This document shows, piece after piece, positions 34,005 through 46,093 of a stretch of DNA of 64,000 nucleotides. The notes under the pieces were generated by a model. It had not been told where the DNA came from. It did not search any database and saw only the letters and a program-made list of their open reading frames with translations. A program made the translations under genes and the position numbers. Location of the stretch: positions 1,263 through 65,262 of the forward strand of contig JADGJC010000174.1 in the NCBI GenBank assembly GCA_027596075.1. Direction: 5' to 3'. Origin of the DNA: Rhizophlyctis rosea. Taxonomy: Eukaryota; Chytridiomycota; Chytridiomycetes; Rhizophlyctidales; Rhizophlyctidaceae. Positions within the stretch are counted from its first letter, which is position 1. The number at the start of each line of letters is the position of its first letter.

Positions 34005-35861
34005 TTATGGTGTAGGTTGTTCTGCCACCGGCTCCTTCACCGCCGCCCGCTCCTCCAAACCCAACCCCGTCATCCAAGCGTCCGGGCCCAAAATCTTCTC
34101 CGCAGCCGCAAAAACGGACGGTGTACTATCCTTACTAGGAACTACTCCACTCTCCACCAACTGCCTCACAACCTTCTCCACACCCGCCTCATCCCCCTTC
34201 CCCTGCAACGCCCGCACAACAACCTCATAATCCCCACCCTTCCCAACCCACCCACTCCCCTTCGCCTCCTCCAAACTAGCTAACATAGCCTCCACATCCC
34301 CCGCATTAGCATACGCCTGAACAAGGTAAGAATAATGCCCACCCAACTTCGCCGCAAGGTATTTCGACTTTGCTTTGTCGAAAGCGGTCTTAGCTTGTGC
34401 GGCGTCGTTCTTCAACGCGTATGCGTGGATCAAGGTGGCGCTTGCGTCGATCGCGTGGGATTCGGGGAGGATGTCGGTGGGGATGGCGGTGAGGAAGGTG
34501 ATGGCGAAATCGGGTGATGAGGGTTTGGAGAGGAGGTATGTGGCAGCTAACCGTGCTTGGAGGATTGCAGCGTCCACTTCTGTCAACTCGGTCAACTTGA
34601 GCATACCCTTGAAGTAGTCGAGCCGCCCAGCACAATCCAACGCCAAGGGAAGGAGGAACTTGTGATCAAACTCTAATCCATCCTCCTTCACGCCGGTCAA
34701 CAAGGTCCATGCTAGGGCGTTTTCCTTTACTCGCAGGTGCGCGTTCACAACCGCGGTATACATCTCTATGCTGCGGGGTTGAGTTTCCCTCAACTCATTC
34801 TTATGGAGGAATCGTCGTGCCGACGTGGCGTCCTGAGCCTTCCCAAACGCCTCGATCATCAACGCAACACACTCAGGAGACACCCGTACCCGAGCCGCAC
34901 ACATCTCCTTATACACCTCCACCGCCCGACCCTTATCGCCCTGCGCCCGAATCAACGCCGTCCATGCCGCCGTGTCCGCCTTCATTCCCCGCTTCTCGAT
35001 CTCGTAGAAGTACTTGGTAGCTTGAGACACTTTGCCCTGCAGCGCGAAAGTGTTAACTAGGGCAGTGTAGTTCCCTACAGTTGGTTCGATCCCTTGTGAT
35101 ATCATGCGCTTATGCGCCGCCACCGCGTCCCCATCCCGACCGATTGATCCTAATCCGCCAACTAAGTACTCGTACGTCTTCGCGGTTGGTTTGTTCCCAA
35201 CTTTGATCATTCGTTCGATGAAGGCAACCACTTCGTGGTGCTTCCCGGCTTTTGAGAGTGATTCCAAGAGTGTGTGGTACAATTCTAGCGAAGGGGTAAA
35301 GAGCTCTGGCTTATTTGCTTGTAGTGCTCGCAAATACCGGATTGCTAGTCCGCTTCCCTCCTCCTGCCTCAACGCCGCGACCAACGATACCTCCGTCTCT
35401 AAACTTGGTTGGTACCCAGCAGCAATCATATCCTCCCGAACCCGCAATGCCTCCTCCGCCGAGCCCTGCTTTCCCGCCAAGTGACGACTAATCACCTCTG
35501 TAAACTCCTCCGCGGTCAATCCCGACAGGGCTCCCCGAGCCCGGAACCGTTGGTAGTACGCAGGGAGTTTCTCGTATAGCTTTAGTCGCAGGCAGTTCCG
35601 GACGAGGATTGCCGGGTCGGCTTCGTCACTTTCCCATGTTGGTGGGATTTGGAAGGGCTGTGGTTTGCGGGTTTTGCGGTTGACGGTGTTGTAGATTTCT
35701 ATTGTTTCGGGCGGGCTGAGGTTGAGGAAGGTTGGGATGAAGGTGGAGTTGTTGCGGATTGAAGGTGTGAGTGGGGTGGTGGTACGGCATTGGATGAGTG
35801 GTGATCTTGAGGCGAGTGTGACGGTACACCGCCATGAGAGGTGCGTTCCTGTTCGTATCAT
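34005..35861 (-). CDS. Mitochondrial pentatricopeptide-repeat (PPR) protein
   Basis: Single exon, 618 aa. PPR proteins bind mitochondrial RNA and act in processing, stability or translation. The N-terminus (MIRTGTHLSWRCTVTLASRS) is Arg/Ser/Thr-rich without acidic residues, fitting a presequence. Several 35-aa repeats are clear between about residues 190 and 360: LYHTLLESLSKAGKHHEVVA, KTYEYLVGGLGSIGRDGDAV, VGNYTALVNTFALQGKVSQA and AAWTALIRAQGDKGRAVEVY. A later helical region includes HYSYLVQAYANAGDVEAMLA. The C-terminal 40 residues are Ala/Pro/Val-rich. The RNA target cannot be read from the sequence. ATG 35861 starts the presequence. Confidence 0.88.
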   Translation of the reverse strand: MIRTGTHLSWRCTVTLASRSPLIQCRTTTPLTPSIRNNSTFIPTFLNLSPPETIEIYNTVNRKTRKPQPFQIPPTWESDEADPAILVRNCLRLKLYEKLPAYYQRFRARGALSGLTAEEFTEVISRHLAGKQGSAEEALRVREDMIAAGYQPSLETEVSLVAALRQEEGSGLAIRYLRALQANKPELFTPSLELYHTLLESLSKAGKHHEVVAFIERMIKVGNKPTAKTYEYLVGGLGSIGRDGDAVAAHKRMISQGIEPTVGNYTALVNTFALQGKVSQATKYFYEIEKRGMKADTAAWTALIRAQGDKGRAVEVYKEMCAARVRVSPECVALMIEAFGKAQDATSARRFLHKNELRETQPRSIEMYTAVVNAHLRVKENALAWTLLTGVKEDGLEFDHKFLLPLALDCAGRLDYFKGMLKLTELTEVDAAILQARLAATYLLSKPSSPDFAITFLTAIPTDILPESHAIDASATLIHAYALKNDAAQAKTAFDKAKSKYLAAKLGGHYSYLVQAYANAGDVEAMLASLEEAKGSGWVGKGGDYEVVVRALQGKGDEAGVEKVVRQLVESGVVPSKDSTPSVFAAAEKILGPDAWMTGLGLEERAAVKEPVAEQPTP

Positions 35862-36188
35862 TTTTGTGGGTAATGGATGTCAAAAATAGACGATTCAAGA
35901 TCTCTTGGTCAAACCCGTTTTGGTGGGTGCTCAGTAAAGTGGCTTTTGGTGGCTTGGAAGTATGTACAAATTGTCACATAGTGATCTATCCGTTTTGGGT
36001 TATACCAGTGGGGCAGTATATCGGCTCTGCCATCATGGCTCCTCCATCAGCCTTCTTGCAACCGTTCCAAGCGTGGGAAATCTCCATCTCTGCTTCCCAA
36101 CTTTTGACATCCCACTTTGTAACGAAGTAGAGGTTACCTCGGTAGGCGCTTTGCTGTAAATATCATAGGCTCCCTCATATTGGTACCG
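35862..36188. other. Divergent intergenic region
   Basis: Promoter region between the PPR gene (-) and PCH2 (+). Plus-strand frames here (from 35962 and 36033) end before the first PCH2 exon and do not splice to it in phase. Nothing else seen. Confidence 0.5.
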
Positions 36189-38401
36189 ATGACGGTGGGG
36201 ATACCTTTGGGAGTGGTGCACGGTACGACCTCCTGCTAGGGTTTCGCACCCTACCAATGTTTACTAACAATATATTCCAGTCGAAGTATGCCTGAACTCA
36301 AACTCAACGGCGCGCTATGACGCCGCCCGCACGCATGTCGAAGAATACCTGCGTAACACAGTCCAGTCTCGCAAAGTCCGTCGCACTTTTGCTGGCGAAG
36401 ACTTTCGCGATACGCCTTGGTTGAGGAGCAACGTGGAGTTCATTCAGCTGTGCGAAGTGCGAGGTAAGTTGAGCTGCCAATTCGGTGCCCGTACGACTCC
36501 AACCTTACTCTCTTATAATGTTCCACGCGTTGGTGTTGCTTTCCTAGGACATGATATCAACAGTTGGTCGCGGCCATTTGAACAACTTGCGATGAACATT
36601 CATGTATATCAATTGGTACATCTCAATGATGACTCGACCATTCCTGCAAAACTTCCTTCAATAATTATAACAGAGCGAACAAGAGCGCTCAGAAGAAATC
36701 AACGAGGAAGAAAAAATCATGACGTTCAATCATTGGCTTCTCCCATCCCGCGAGCTTCATGGGCTTTGGGACAGGTAAGTGATACGGCAGCGGCGTGAAC
36801 TCAATCAATTCTACGCTCATGATGGATGGACTGCAGTTTGGTCTTCGAAGAAGAAATCCAGTCAAGATTGCTCGATTACGTGTACACGTCCATGATATTT
36901 GCGGATAAAGGAATTGATTCGAATATCATCAGCGTCAACAGAGTGGCATTGTTCCACGGCCCACCCGGTACGGTCTAACATGTTGTTGTGTTAGTCATCC
37001 ATTAAAGTACCCGCTTACATGAGGTCCTCGCAGGTACCGGCAAGACTTCGCTTTGTCGGGCTCTGGCACAAGTAAGGAGACAGTCTTCCCAAATTTTGGC
37101 TGGCTGAAGACTCAACCACAGAAACAGAAACTGTCAATACGGCTTGCCAACCGCTACGCATATGGAAAGCTGGTGGAGATAAACAGCCATAGGTTGTTTT
37201 GACGGGAAACCATCACTAGCAAACCTTCGCATACTAATGCGACATCCTGTGCTCAGCTTATTTTCCAAATTTTTTTCAGAGAGCGGAAAGCTCGTGATGA
37301 AGATGTTCCAAAAGATTCACAGCCTGGCGGAAGACGAGGAATCGTTTGTGTGTGTGCTCATCGGTAAGATGTTACCCATCAACACCAATGCAATCTACGC
37401 CATCTCAAACTGCCCTACATCAGACGAAGTGGAAAGTCTGACCGCCGCTCGAAAGGCGTCGATTTCTGGGCTGGAACCTAGCGACTCCGTGCGGGTAGTG
37501 AATGCGCTTTTGACGCAAATTGATCAGTTGAGAAGGAAGAAGAACGTTAGTCCTAAACCATGTATTCTGCCTTTCCGCAGTTATCTGATCATGTTTTCAG
37601 GTGCTCATTTTGACGACGTCCAATGTCACGGAAGCAATAGACGCGGCATTCATTGATCGAGCTGACATCAAGGTAAGCTCCATTATTTCATTGCACTCGG
37701 ACACCAATTCATAAGGGATACTCAAGTATTATTTTCAGCAATACATAGGTAAGACTGGAATCTATACATCATGAGCGATGCCGTCCCCAAACTTCGCCGG
37801 CATTGACGAGATTACTGCATACAGGCAATCCAACGCAAAAAGCCATTTACGCCATCTTGGAGAGCTGTCTGCAAGAATTGATGCGATGCGGTTTGATCAC
37901 TCCACCTGTACGTGAAACCAGATGTGTCTTCATTGCATAGCGGCTGAATGCACTCAATGTGGTGATCTTAGCAAGCCTTGCGCGACTGGAGGGAAGTTGA
38001 ACTCTTCGCAAGAATCAGCAAGGATGAAACTCCGAGTGGGCGATTATTCGCCACGGCCGCTGCGTGTTTTGTAAGTCCGCGATTTACGCGTGCGTGTCGC
38101 ATTCTGCTCATTCGTTGCCATTTGCTCAGCGAGAAGGGTTTAGCGGAAGGACATTGCGAAAGCTTCCTTTCGTGGCTCATGCGTTCTTCCTTTCGGTGAG
38201 ATTGGTGCATCATTGCAGGAGCTTGTGCGGTATTTGCGACATTTGTGCCTGACATCCAATTGATCCACTCGTTTGTAGCAATCCGTGACTAGCACATTGG
38301 AGGAGTATCTTGCGGCGCTCCAAGCGGCGGTGGAGAACGAAAAGAGCAATCGGGAGTTGATGGAAGGCGTGGTGCCTCAAATGAACAATATGGCCTTGTG
38401 A
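36189..38401 (+). CDS. PCH2: PCH2/TRIP13 AAA+ ATPase
   Basis: AAA+ remodeller of HORMA proteins (Hop1, Mad2) in meiotic checkpoint and spindle checkpoint silencing. Exon 1 (36189-36222) starts [11 protein letters not shown] and joins in phase to [18 protein letters not shown], the family N-domain. Further exons give [20 protein letters not shown], the Walker [37 protein letters not shown], Walker [35 protein letters not shown], a 10-nt micro-exon for QYIG (37739-37748), and [17 protein letters not shown] (sensor II region). All motifs follow human TRIP13 order. The stop is at 38399-38401. About 13 introns were placed by phase. Confidence 0.94.
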
Positions 38402-40783
38402 AAACGTCAGTGATGTTGGACATTCTGTGTTTGAAGTTGCTATATGTGGGTAGTAGGAACACCTTCCCAGTTTAAGCTGACATAATGCTGCGGCCGAAGC
38501 CTTCATTGAAGTGCTGTTGGATCTCGATCCCTCTGCCAATCCCTCTCCATCGTGGACACTGCCCCTCTTTCTTTTCTCCCTCACTGCCACATCTCCAGCA
38601 TCCCATGTCTCCAACCCCACTTCCAAATGAGCAGGAATGGGGCACGACGGGAGACGACACCCCTCGCAATGCATGACTCTCCCACCCCAACTTTTTTTCA
38701 ACTTCATTCATTTCTCTGCAGTCTAATTTCTTGCATTTGTCATTTTGTTGCCCATTGTTCCGTTGTCGCCCTGTGCCTCCTTTTCGACGTTTTCGTCTTA
38801 TAGGACCCAACAGCGGTTTGGTGACCGCGTTCAGCTGCTGCCGGCAGGACCTGGAACCCGGGCTTTTCCTCAGGTTCTGGATGGTCTGGGGTGCTTCCTC
38901 TTCCGATGCATTGGAGAGTTGCAAAGTGACGAGGCATTGCACTAAGTGAGCCGAGTTGCTATTGCCAACTGTTCACAGTCTCTCAGTGAATGCGCCGTCT
39001 CCCTATCACGGCCCACCAGTGCATTCTTCTTCCACGCCGTCTCCTTGCTACATCATTACCACCGGTCCACGCCTTTACTCTCCTTCAGCCAAAAGTCCTG
39101 CACACCTGAACGGTATCAACCACAAGAGACCCAACGCGTATCAAGAACCCTGTGCTTACGTAAACGAGGATCCGGAGGCAAAGCACGCGTGGCGACAAGC
39201 CCAGGAGCACCGACAGCTTGGCACTAAGCGTCTTATCATTGTGGCGTGATAAGACGCGTTTTTGGGCTGAAATGATAAGGCCAAGGGTGTTCCGGTGTTC
39301 TTGAGGAGCTTTTGGCTTATCAAATTGGCTGTATGATGAGGGCTTCTTGGCTGGTCTATTTTACAAAAAGTAATATTGCTCTGACCTAGTGTGTGCTATG
39401 GTCCAGCATTGACTATTAGGAATTCATTTCATGTGTTCCTTGGCAAAAGGTCAATAGTTCACCTTGGTCGGTCGAGTTGCCTATTCATTCTGGGCATCAG
39501 ACCGGAGTCGGAGGATTGCGTTCACATTTTTGATACACGCACAGTCGACACCGTAGCACAGGTGGAACCGTACTAGTTTCTTATCAGACTATCTACAGTC
39601 GGGCCCTCAATTGAGTCAGGCCGATTTTTTGGGGGGTCAAGCGCGTCCCTCAAACGAGGGGATTCCATAGTGGAAGTTCTATATTCCAGGGGGGTTGCAA
39701 GGTGAAGACGCAAGATAAGGAATCAAGACTGTCACCCAGCAGCATCACATGTATTGGGCCCCAAAAAACACCTTGCAACCAACGTCTTTCTCCCACAAAC
39801 CATTCCTTTGGCTCTCTCTTCCTATCCTTCAATCAGACAAACCCCACTCCCTCCGTCCTGCTTCAACTGCACCCTATCCCCCATACTCAACCACATGTGG
39901 ATGTGAGTCTGCCACTCACTGCCTCATGCCAAACCAATTGTCATAACTCAACCCGTTTGTCGGTACATGCAGACTGTCTCCCATACGCTGCTGCTACTTC
40001 ATCGACACGGGTCCTCCAGATTGTTGTTCATCGTCATCAATAAGTCAATACCCTCACATACTCAATCAACACCCACTTTGGCACCCCTGGCCATCTCGGA
40101 TCGACTAGGCACAAAGACCCGAAGACATCTTCTAGCTCCTTTGGCGTCGGTACCAACATCATCAACTGAAAGCCCGCACCGCCTGCCTGCTGGGAAACAC
40201 ATCAACATTCCTCAATCGAAAGGGCTTGGCCACTCTCCGGAACGTCAACCACAACAACGGCGGGTCACAAACAACATTCTTATAACTCACAGCCCGTCCC
40301 CTGGCACCCCGCAATTTTGACTCCCGCTGAAACACTCTGTCCAGGTGGGTAGCGTCTCAATAAAGCAGGGCTTTCCCGGTGGGCGGCAGAAGAGAGCACA
40401 CCACATAATAAGCGGGAAACAGACGGCAGTCTCCATTTCATGTCTTGACGGGTCTTGCTGTCACCCATAACGGCATACCAGAGAAACTTACCTTTCATTA
40501 CAAACAATTCTCCTCCTCCAGCCCTGCAGTACGTCTTCCTCGAGTCTTCGTAACTGCACAGGACAAGCAGAGCAACACACGTACGAGAAGGGTTCCCTTT
40601 CCTTCCGCGCGCTTGCACGCGGGCCGCTTCCGCGTTGCATAGAAACACACGGGCGTAGCAAACAAACGCCCGCCGCACGGCGTTAGTCATTAGTGGAACC
40701 ACCTACCTTCACACAGCAAACCCTCCGGTCTGCAACGAGGGCTATCGACGTCTACCACATAAAACCAAAAACACCAATCAGAA
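38402..40783. other. Intergenic region of 2.4 kb
   Basis: No gene I can support. A frame at 38956-39249 ends in protein-like sequence (NEDPEAKHAWRQAQEHRQL), but no start or splice partner in phase was found. A strong palindromic hairpin lies at 39228-39257. The 3' part probably contains the long leader/promoter of the HTH gene at 40784. Confidence 0.45.
39228..39257. repeat. Perfect 11-bp inverted repeat with GATAAG core
   Basis: GCGTCTTATCA (39228-39238) and TGATAAGACGC (39247-39257) are exact reverse complements around an 8-nt loop. Each arm contains TGATAAG, the WGATAR site of fungal GATA factors, in opposite orientation; another TGATAAG lies just downstream at about 39272. It could be a paired GATA site or an RNA hairpin. 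Confidence 0.8.
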
Positions 40784-42859
40784 ATGGACACCAAACTGAA
40801 GGCGGAGGAACAGCGCATCGACCTGAAGGTGCTCCATCACTTGAATCGCGATGACCATCGGAAGAAGCTCAAGCGGTTCCGGAGGACGGTGTCGGCTGTC
40901 AGTGCGATTGTCAGCAACAAGCTTTATAGGAGCAAGGCCAGTTCGTTAGAGGCGTACTTCCGTGAAGCATGGAAGATCAGTCGGGCGCAGGTGTATCGGT
41001 TCTTGGATTGTGCTTGGGTCTTGAAGGTATGTGGGGAGGTTAGGCATTGAGTGATAGCTCGATACTGACCAACTAATGTTGCTCATGTCTTCTCATAACA
41101 GCACTTGGAAGGTTTCCCTTCACAACCGTGTCGCGAACGTCTTTGCCGCTCCCTCAAACGTCTTGCCAAAAACCGCAGCGACATCCGCAAACTCTGGGAA
41201 AGTGTCCTCGAAAAAGTCGACAACGATCATGAAGCCGTCACCAGTACCATTATCGCGACCATTTGGGCTGAGTTGTTGGAACAGGGACTCGTGACTGGAA
41301 AGCCGGATCCTGCTGGCGATGAGGCGGCGGAGTTGTTGAGCGACCGGGACAGGAACGAACTCGACCAGGATGATAGCGATTCTGAGATGGATGGTGGGAA
41401 TGATGGTGGGGCGGAGAAGGGTTTGGATGCTCAGGGATCGGACTTGACGACGGGGACGTCCTCCAACACGTTGGGAAACAAGGAGTCGGCTCCGTTGACT
41501 TTGGAACCGGCTCTCGACCGCACGCCATCCGACCATACGGCATCCCTTCTCGGCTCCACACATTCGCAGACGCCAAAGGCATACCAAAATGCCAGGACCT
41601 ACCAACAACCGAACTCCACATTCTCGGATCGCACTCTCCCAATGCCGTCAACGCTCAACGACGTTCAAACCAACAACGCAACCGGTCTCTCATGGCGCAA
41701 CACCACGCTCGCACCAACATCTTTGGATCCAGCCGTTCCGGCACCATTGACACGAGGCTTCAGCCTTCCAATGCTTCGTGATCTACCCCGCGCAGCGCCC
41801 GCACGTCCAACCTGGTCGAACGTCCCTACACCCACCACGCAAAGTCACGACCCTCTGAACCCAGCGTCAATCCCTACGTCCAACCACATGGTCATTCCGC
41901 ACACCAGACCGTTGTGGACTACCGCCACGGTAGCTTCAGCAAATGCCAACAGCAACGGAACAGCAGCCGCACCGTCCATCACACCCGCAGTCCCCATGCA
42001 ACACGCCGAAATCCCAACATCAGATGTCAACACCTGCGCCGACCTCCTCGACTCCTTCTCTCGCAAAGGTTACGCCCTTCAGCCTTACGTGCACGGACGC
42101 TGGATTGAGGAACCGGCCAGCCAGTGGCGGATCGCACCTATTGATCCTCGGTTCCGCCGCATCCCTTTGCTCTACGTACCCAACATGTCGGCAGCACCCC
42201 CGTCCAACGCCGTCGGAAACTTGCTGATGAGGAACGACATCAGCAACCTCGGCGGCAAGGAGAGCGTGCCGTCCGCACAGCACCAAACAACCCGCAGCCC
42301 AACGGACCCTCAGATCCCCCCACCTCCCACGCAGTACGTCTACATCACCGCATCACCCAACTCCGTCACGCCCTTCATCACTCAGCAGTCACCTCCTCTT
42401 TACGGTGCGACACCTCCACCGCAATACAGCCCGCAGTACGAGTACGAGAGGTTCCTTGCATTGCAGGGTCGGTACGCTGGGGCGCAAACAGGGATGAGCG
42501 GCGTTAGCAGTGGCGGGAACACGGGTGTGTATACGGTCCGGAGTCTCCCGTCTCAGACATCTGGACAAGGGTTGGAACGGGAGCACGCAGCGCCCGTTCT
42601 TCCCCTCATGCAGACGTCGCCGGTCATGAGCGCGACGAGCACGCACCAAATGCCGTCTTGGATGGGATCTACTAATCCTGTTGCTGCTGCTGCAGGAGCG
42701 GCGGGTACTGGAACGGGAGACCATGGTCATCGGTCTTATGCTGGCTTGCCGATGCATGTTGCGCCGCAAGCGCAGCAGCAGGGGCAGGAGCATGATGCCG
42801 GGGCTGCGGGGTATGGGGCGGAGTTGGGGAATGGTGCGAGTGCGGGGACGGCGTGGTGA
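40784..42859 (+). CDS. Disordered protein with bacterial/phage-like HTH head domain
   Basis: Two exons (40784-41026 and 41102-42859), 666 aa. Residues 1-165 form an all-helical domain: SRAQVYRFLDCAWVLKHLEG, PCRERLCRSLKRLAKN, LWESVLEKVDNDHEAVTSTI and ATIWAELLEQG. The pattern (S-R-x-Q-x-Y-R, then E-R-x-C-R-x-L, then V-T-x-x-x-I) resembles a helix-turn-helix domain in bacterial and phage ParB/repressor-like proteins, as I recall it. Residues 166-666 are disordered, rich in Pro, Ser, Thr, Gln and Gly, with an acidic block (LDQDDSDSEMDGG). A DNA-binding regulator is inferred. Start ATG 40784 is preceded by an A-rich context. Confidence 0.82.
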
Positions 42860-45800
42860 TGTGGGAGGGTGGGAAGAGGAAGGGATTTAGTGGTGAATCT
42901 TTTGCTGTAGGCATTTTTCTGCATTTTGTAATATTATGTTTCAAGCTAATGTGCATATGGAAAAGCTTTGCTGTTGAAGGCCCTTTAGTTTTTTTTTGCG
43001 AGATTTGTGTGAGGATGTGTGAGGATTGGAGGGATGTAACTTACTGCTGAGCTTCTGGCGCCAAGGTTTGGGTCTGGCAGTACTCGGGCAGGCATCTCTC
43101 AACCGCGGAATCTTCTTTTTAACGACCAGCAGTCTTCTTCCTTCCATCTATACTTGTTACAAACAGAGCTGGAAAGCAATTCGATGGTATCAACGAGAAG
43201 TATTGAGGGTTGCTATTCAAGAATTTTTGCTCATTGTGTTTTTGGGTCAGGTTTGGGGTTTTGGCTTTTTGGAGAAGGAAGGTGTGGCGGTGGGGTGTGG
43301 TGGCACAATCACGCCGTTGTGTGCAGCTTGTGGCTTGATGATGGATTTTCTGGTTTCTGATTGCGCCTTCCTTCTCTGTCTGCTCCATTCCACATTTCTT
43401 TTCAACTTCCAACCTTGCTTCATCGTCACGCTCGTGTGATTACAACTCACATAATGCAAGGGACATCCGGCACGCATCGTCTCTGCTCTTCGCCACCCGC
43501 AAGACGCTGCGGCGACACATACATTCGTCATTCTCAAAATGGTGCGGTATCAAGTTCAATTCACATTTCCCACTACGCAATGATCATGTATCAGGAGGTT
43601 GGACCACCCCGCGGACGGGGCCAATGGCGGAACAGCACACTACGCCAACTACCTTATTACACCGTCAGCACACCTCATACTCCAAATAATCCTTGGGCAG
43701 CATCGTAGATGGCGTGTATACGACAGCCTCGCTTGAGAGCCTGTTAGGAATTTGCCCTTTTTGGACTAAACGGTGCTGACTACTGTGTCTGTTTCGTCGA
43801 GAGCTGGCCCCGGAAGATGGGGGGATGAGTGGCGGGTTGGGTGGGGATGGATGGGATGTGCGGGTCTCACTATTTGTGGGAGTTGGCAAGATGCTGGCTC
43901 TCACTCCTCTATTCACCATACTAACCGCTCCTCTCTTTTCTTCCTGTATGGGTGCTTCGGCACCACGGCGGACGGAAAGTCAGCAACGGGTCACCAGTAC
44001 TCGCTCCCTCATCCGGTGCAAGTCCTACTGAAATTATCCAATATTCTTGTTGGGTCAGCAGCAACAACACCACTGAAAGCTGGTGGGCATCGGTATCAAC
44101 TACCAAATTCACTTCCAATTCACTACATTATCAACTTCCATTCCCTCTCCTCGTCTTCATGCTTCATCACGACAGTCATTGGCCACCCAGACAACCCAGG
44201 CTACCATCCATCACACTCTGTGTGATGTTTCAGTGGTCTTGTTTGTCGGGACGCCCAACGACGTCGCCTTCCTCCGACCGCATGCTCCCATTTCCTTCGC
44301 TAGTCCGAGCAAGAAGGATGTGGTGGTTGCATCCATCAGCGTACACTGATGGCTCTTCCTGCTAGGCTAGCCTGAGCTGATATAGGAAGGTATGGGTCGG
44401 TGATGGTATCCGACCGTGCATGCTCAGCAATTCGAGGGCTGCGCTGTGGAGTTGTGGAGGGAGAACAGCTCAGCAAACTCGAGGGCTGTCAAATCTTCTA
44501 ATCCATCAATAATAGATCGCCTAGTTCTTCAACCTTCCGAATTGCGCTTCAACTTGGTTAGCCCGAGTCAAGTGGTTGCGCAATGCACTTTTCCTCAAGT
44601 CTAGTCCGAGTCTTGAGGAGTCTTGGTTGGTGACTTCGCTCAACACTGCTTCGACGACAAATACAGTTGCATCTGCCCCGCGATTGAATCAATAGGTTCT
44701 AACGCGAAAAGCTCCGCATGTCTTTGTATACCGTCGGTTGGGGTCCTCTGAACCTGGCCGACTACGGTCCCTGCATTGGTCAATGAGAGATGATAGCACG
44801 TTTTGTCGCTCGCCTGCTATGAGGCCTTTCTTTGGCCGAACACTCAAGTCTCTCTTCGCTTCCGGGAGAGCATGCTCTTGCATTCAGGGGATACAAAAGT
44901 TTGGCCGTTGTTGATCGGTGGTCCTCCGTCTTTGGTTTCGAGACGACACTTTCTTTTTTTTAGTCTCTGCTGTGCAGGCAAACAAAGCGTTTCGGCGCCT
45001 TTGTTTGTGCAGGTTCAACTCCTGCCAGAGACATATCATTACAACAATGCTACATCTGGGTGTGTATACATGTACGTATATACAGGAGCAACGAAGCAAT
45101 GCGAACTCCGTCAATTCGAAGCCTGATCACATTCACCACCGCATTGGGGACAACTTAAGTTCTTTAGTGCTATTACGTGATCGCACCCATATCCATCCCT
45201 ACCAATCATTACTTCGTTATTGTCAGGATGGTGCACCTACTCAATCCAATACCAATTCAGTCCACTGAACACTCGCACTGCACAGAGACTCCCTGATGTT
45301 CAGGTTGACTGTTCAAGTGTAAGGGCCAATGGCGTGTCGGTGCAACTTGATCCTGATTCAGAGCATCATCGCCATTGTCGGGACATCATTGGGATCATAT
45401 TCCATTGCCAGTTGAGTTCCATGCCTAGTTTCCCCTTCCTCTGTTGCTGTGCGCCCTCCTGCGATGGTTTTTGGGACGGGGAGTAAGGGGCCTACAATAG
45501 CTTAGAACTGCAAGAGCGACCATTGAACTTGGTGGCTGTGGGCAATGAAACTGGGCTCACGCTGCGTGTGTATGTCTCCGTGTACGTCACCGTCACCCAA
45601 TTTTCATCCATGGTGAAGAGACTTTGACGGTGCTTCTGACTTCGACTTGCTGAGTGATTAAGGTCGCATTTCCATATCATGTCATTCCCATGGTTTTACT
45701 CACTAACCAGCTGGATTCCAGTCAGAGTGTACGCGGAAGTATCGCCCGGTCTTCCTCCCTATTCTGATAACGATGACAGAATGGCCATCAGCGTGACCCG

Positions 45801-46093
45801 CGGCTTTTCCCCGCCAACATATTGTTACAACTGAGGCCATGAAATCGGCCGGTGCAATGCTCTATCAGCGCCTCATCTTTGCCAATTTTCTTAAACTTCA
45901 CCTTTGCAGAATTTCAATGGGAAGGCCAATGGGGAACAAAGAGCGGCTTACGTAATCCCGATTCATCACTGTCCAGTGATGTCACCGAATGCCGCCCCAT
46001 AAATACTCTCCATGGAAAGAAACCCCTCCTTCAAACATCTTGCACATGATCAAAATTACCGAGTAAATCATAGCGAACTCCCAAAATCAAGCC
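42860..46093. other. Region of 3.2 kb without protein genes
   Basis: No frame reads as a recognisable protein on either strand; the open frames overlap and are low-complexity or hydrophobic by chance. The one structured item is the tRNA-like hairpin at 44963-45032. The last few hundred bases hold the promoter of the SDR gene. Confidence 0.5.
44963..45032 (+). ncRNA. D-armless tRNA-like element with extended hairpin
   Basis: Acceptor strands GTCTCTG (44963-44969) and CAGAGAC (45026-45032) pair perfectly. The T-arm GCAGG-TTCAACT-CCTGC (45009-45025) abuts the 3' acceptor strand exactly as in a tRNA and contains a box B (GGTTCAACTCC). The total of 70 nt is tRNA-like, but no D-arm or box A is visible. 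Instead CAAACAAAG pairs with CTTTGTTTG as a 9-bp hairpin in the anticodon position. It could be a degenerate tRNA, a tRNA-derived short element or a functional tRNA-like RNA. Confidence 0.5.

Noticed and set aside
38956..39249. Possible small gene ending in NEDPEAKHAWRQAQEHRQL
   Set aside because: Protein-like tail, but no start codon or splice donor in the right phase could be found upstream. Left uncalled pending RNA evidence.
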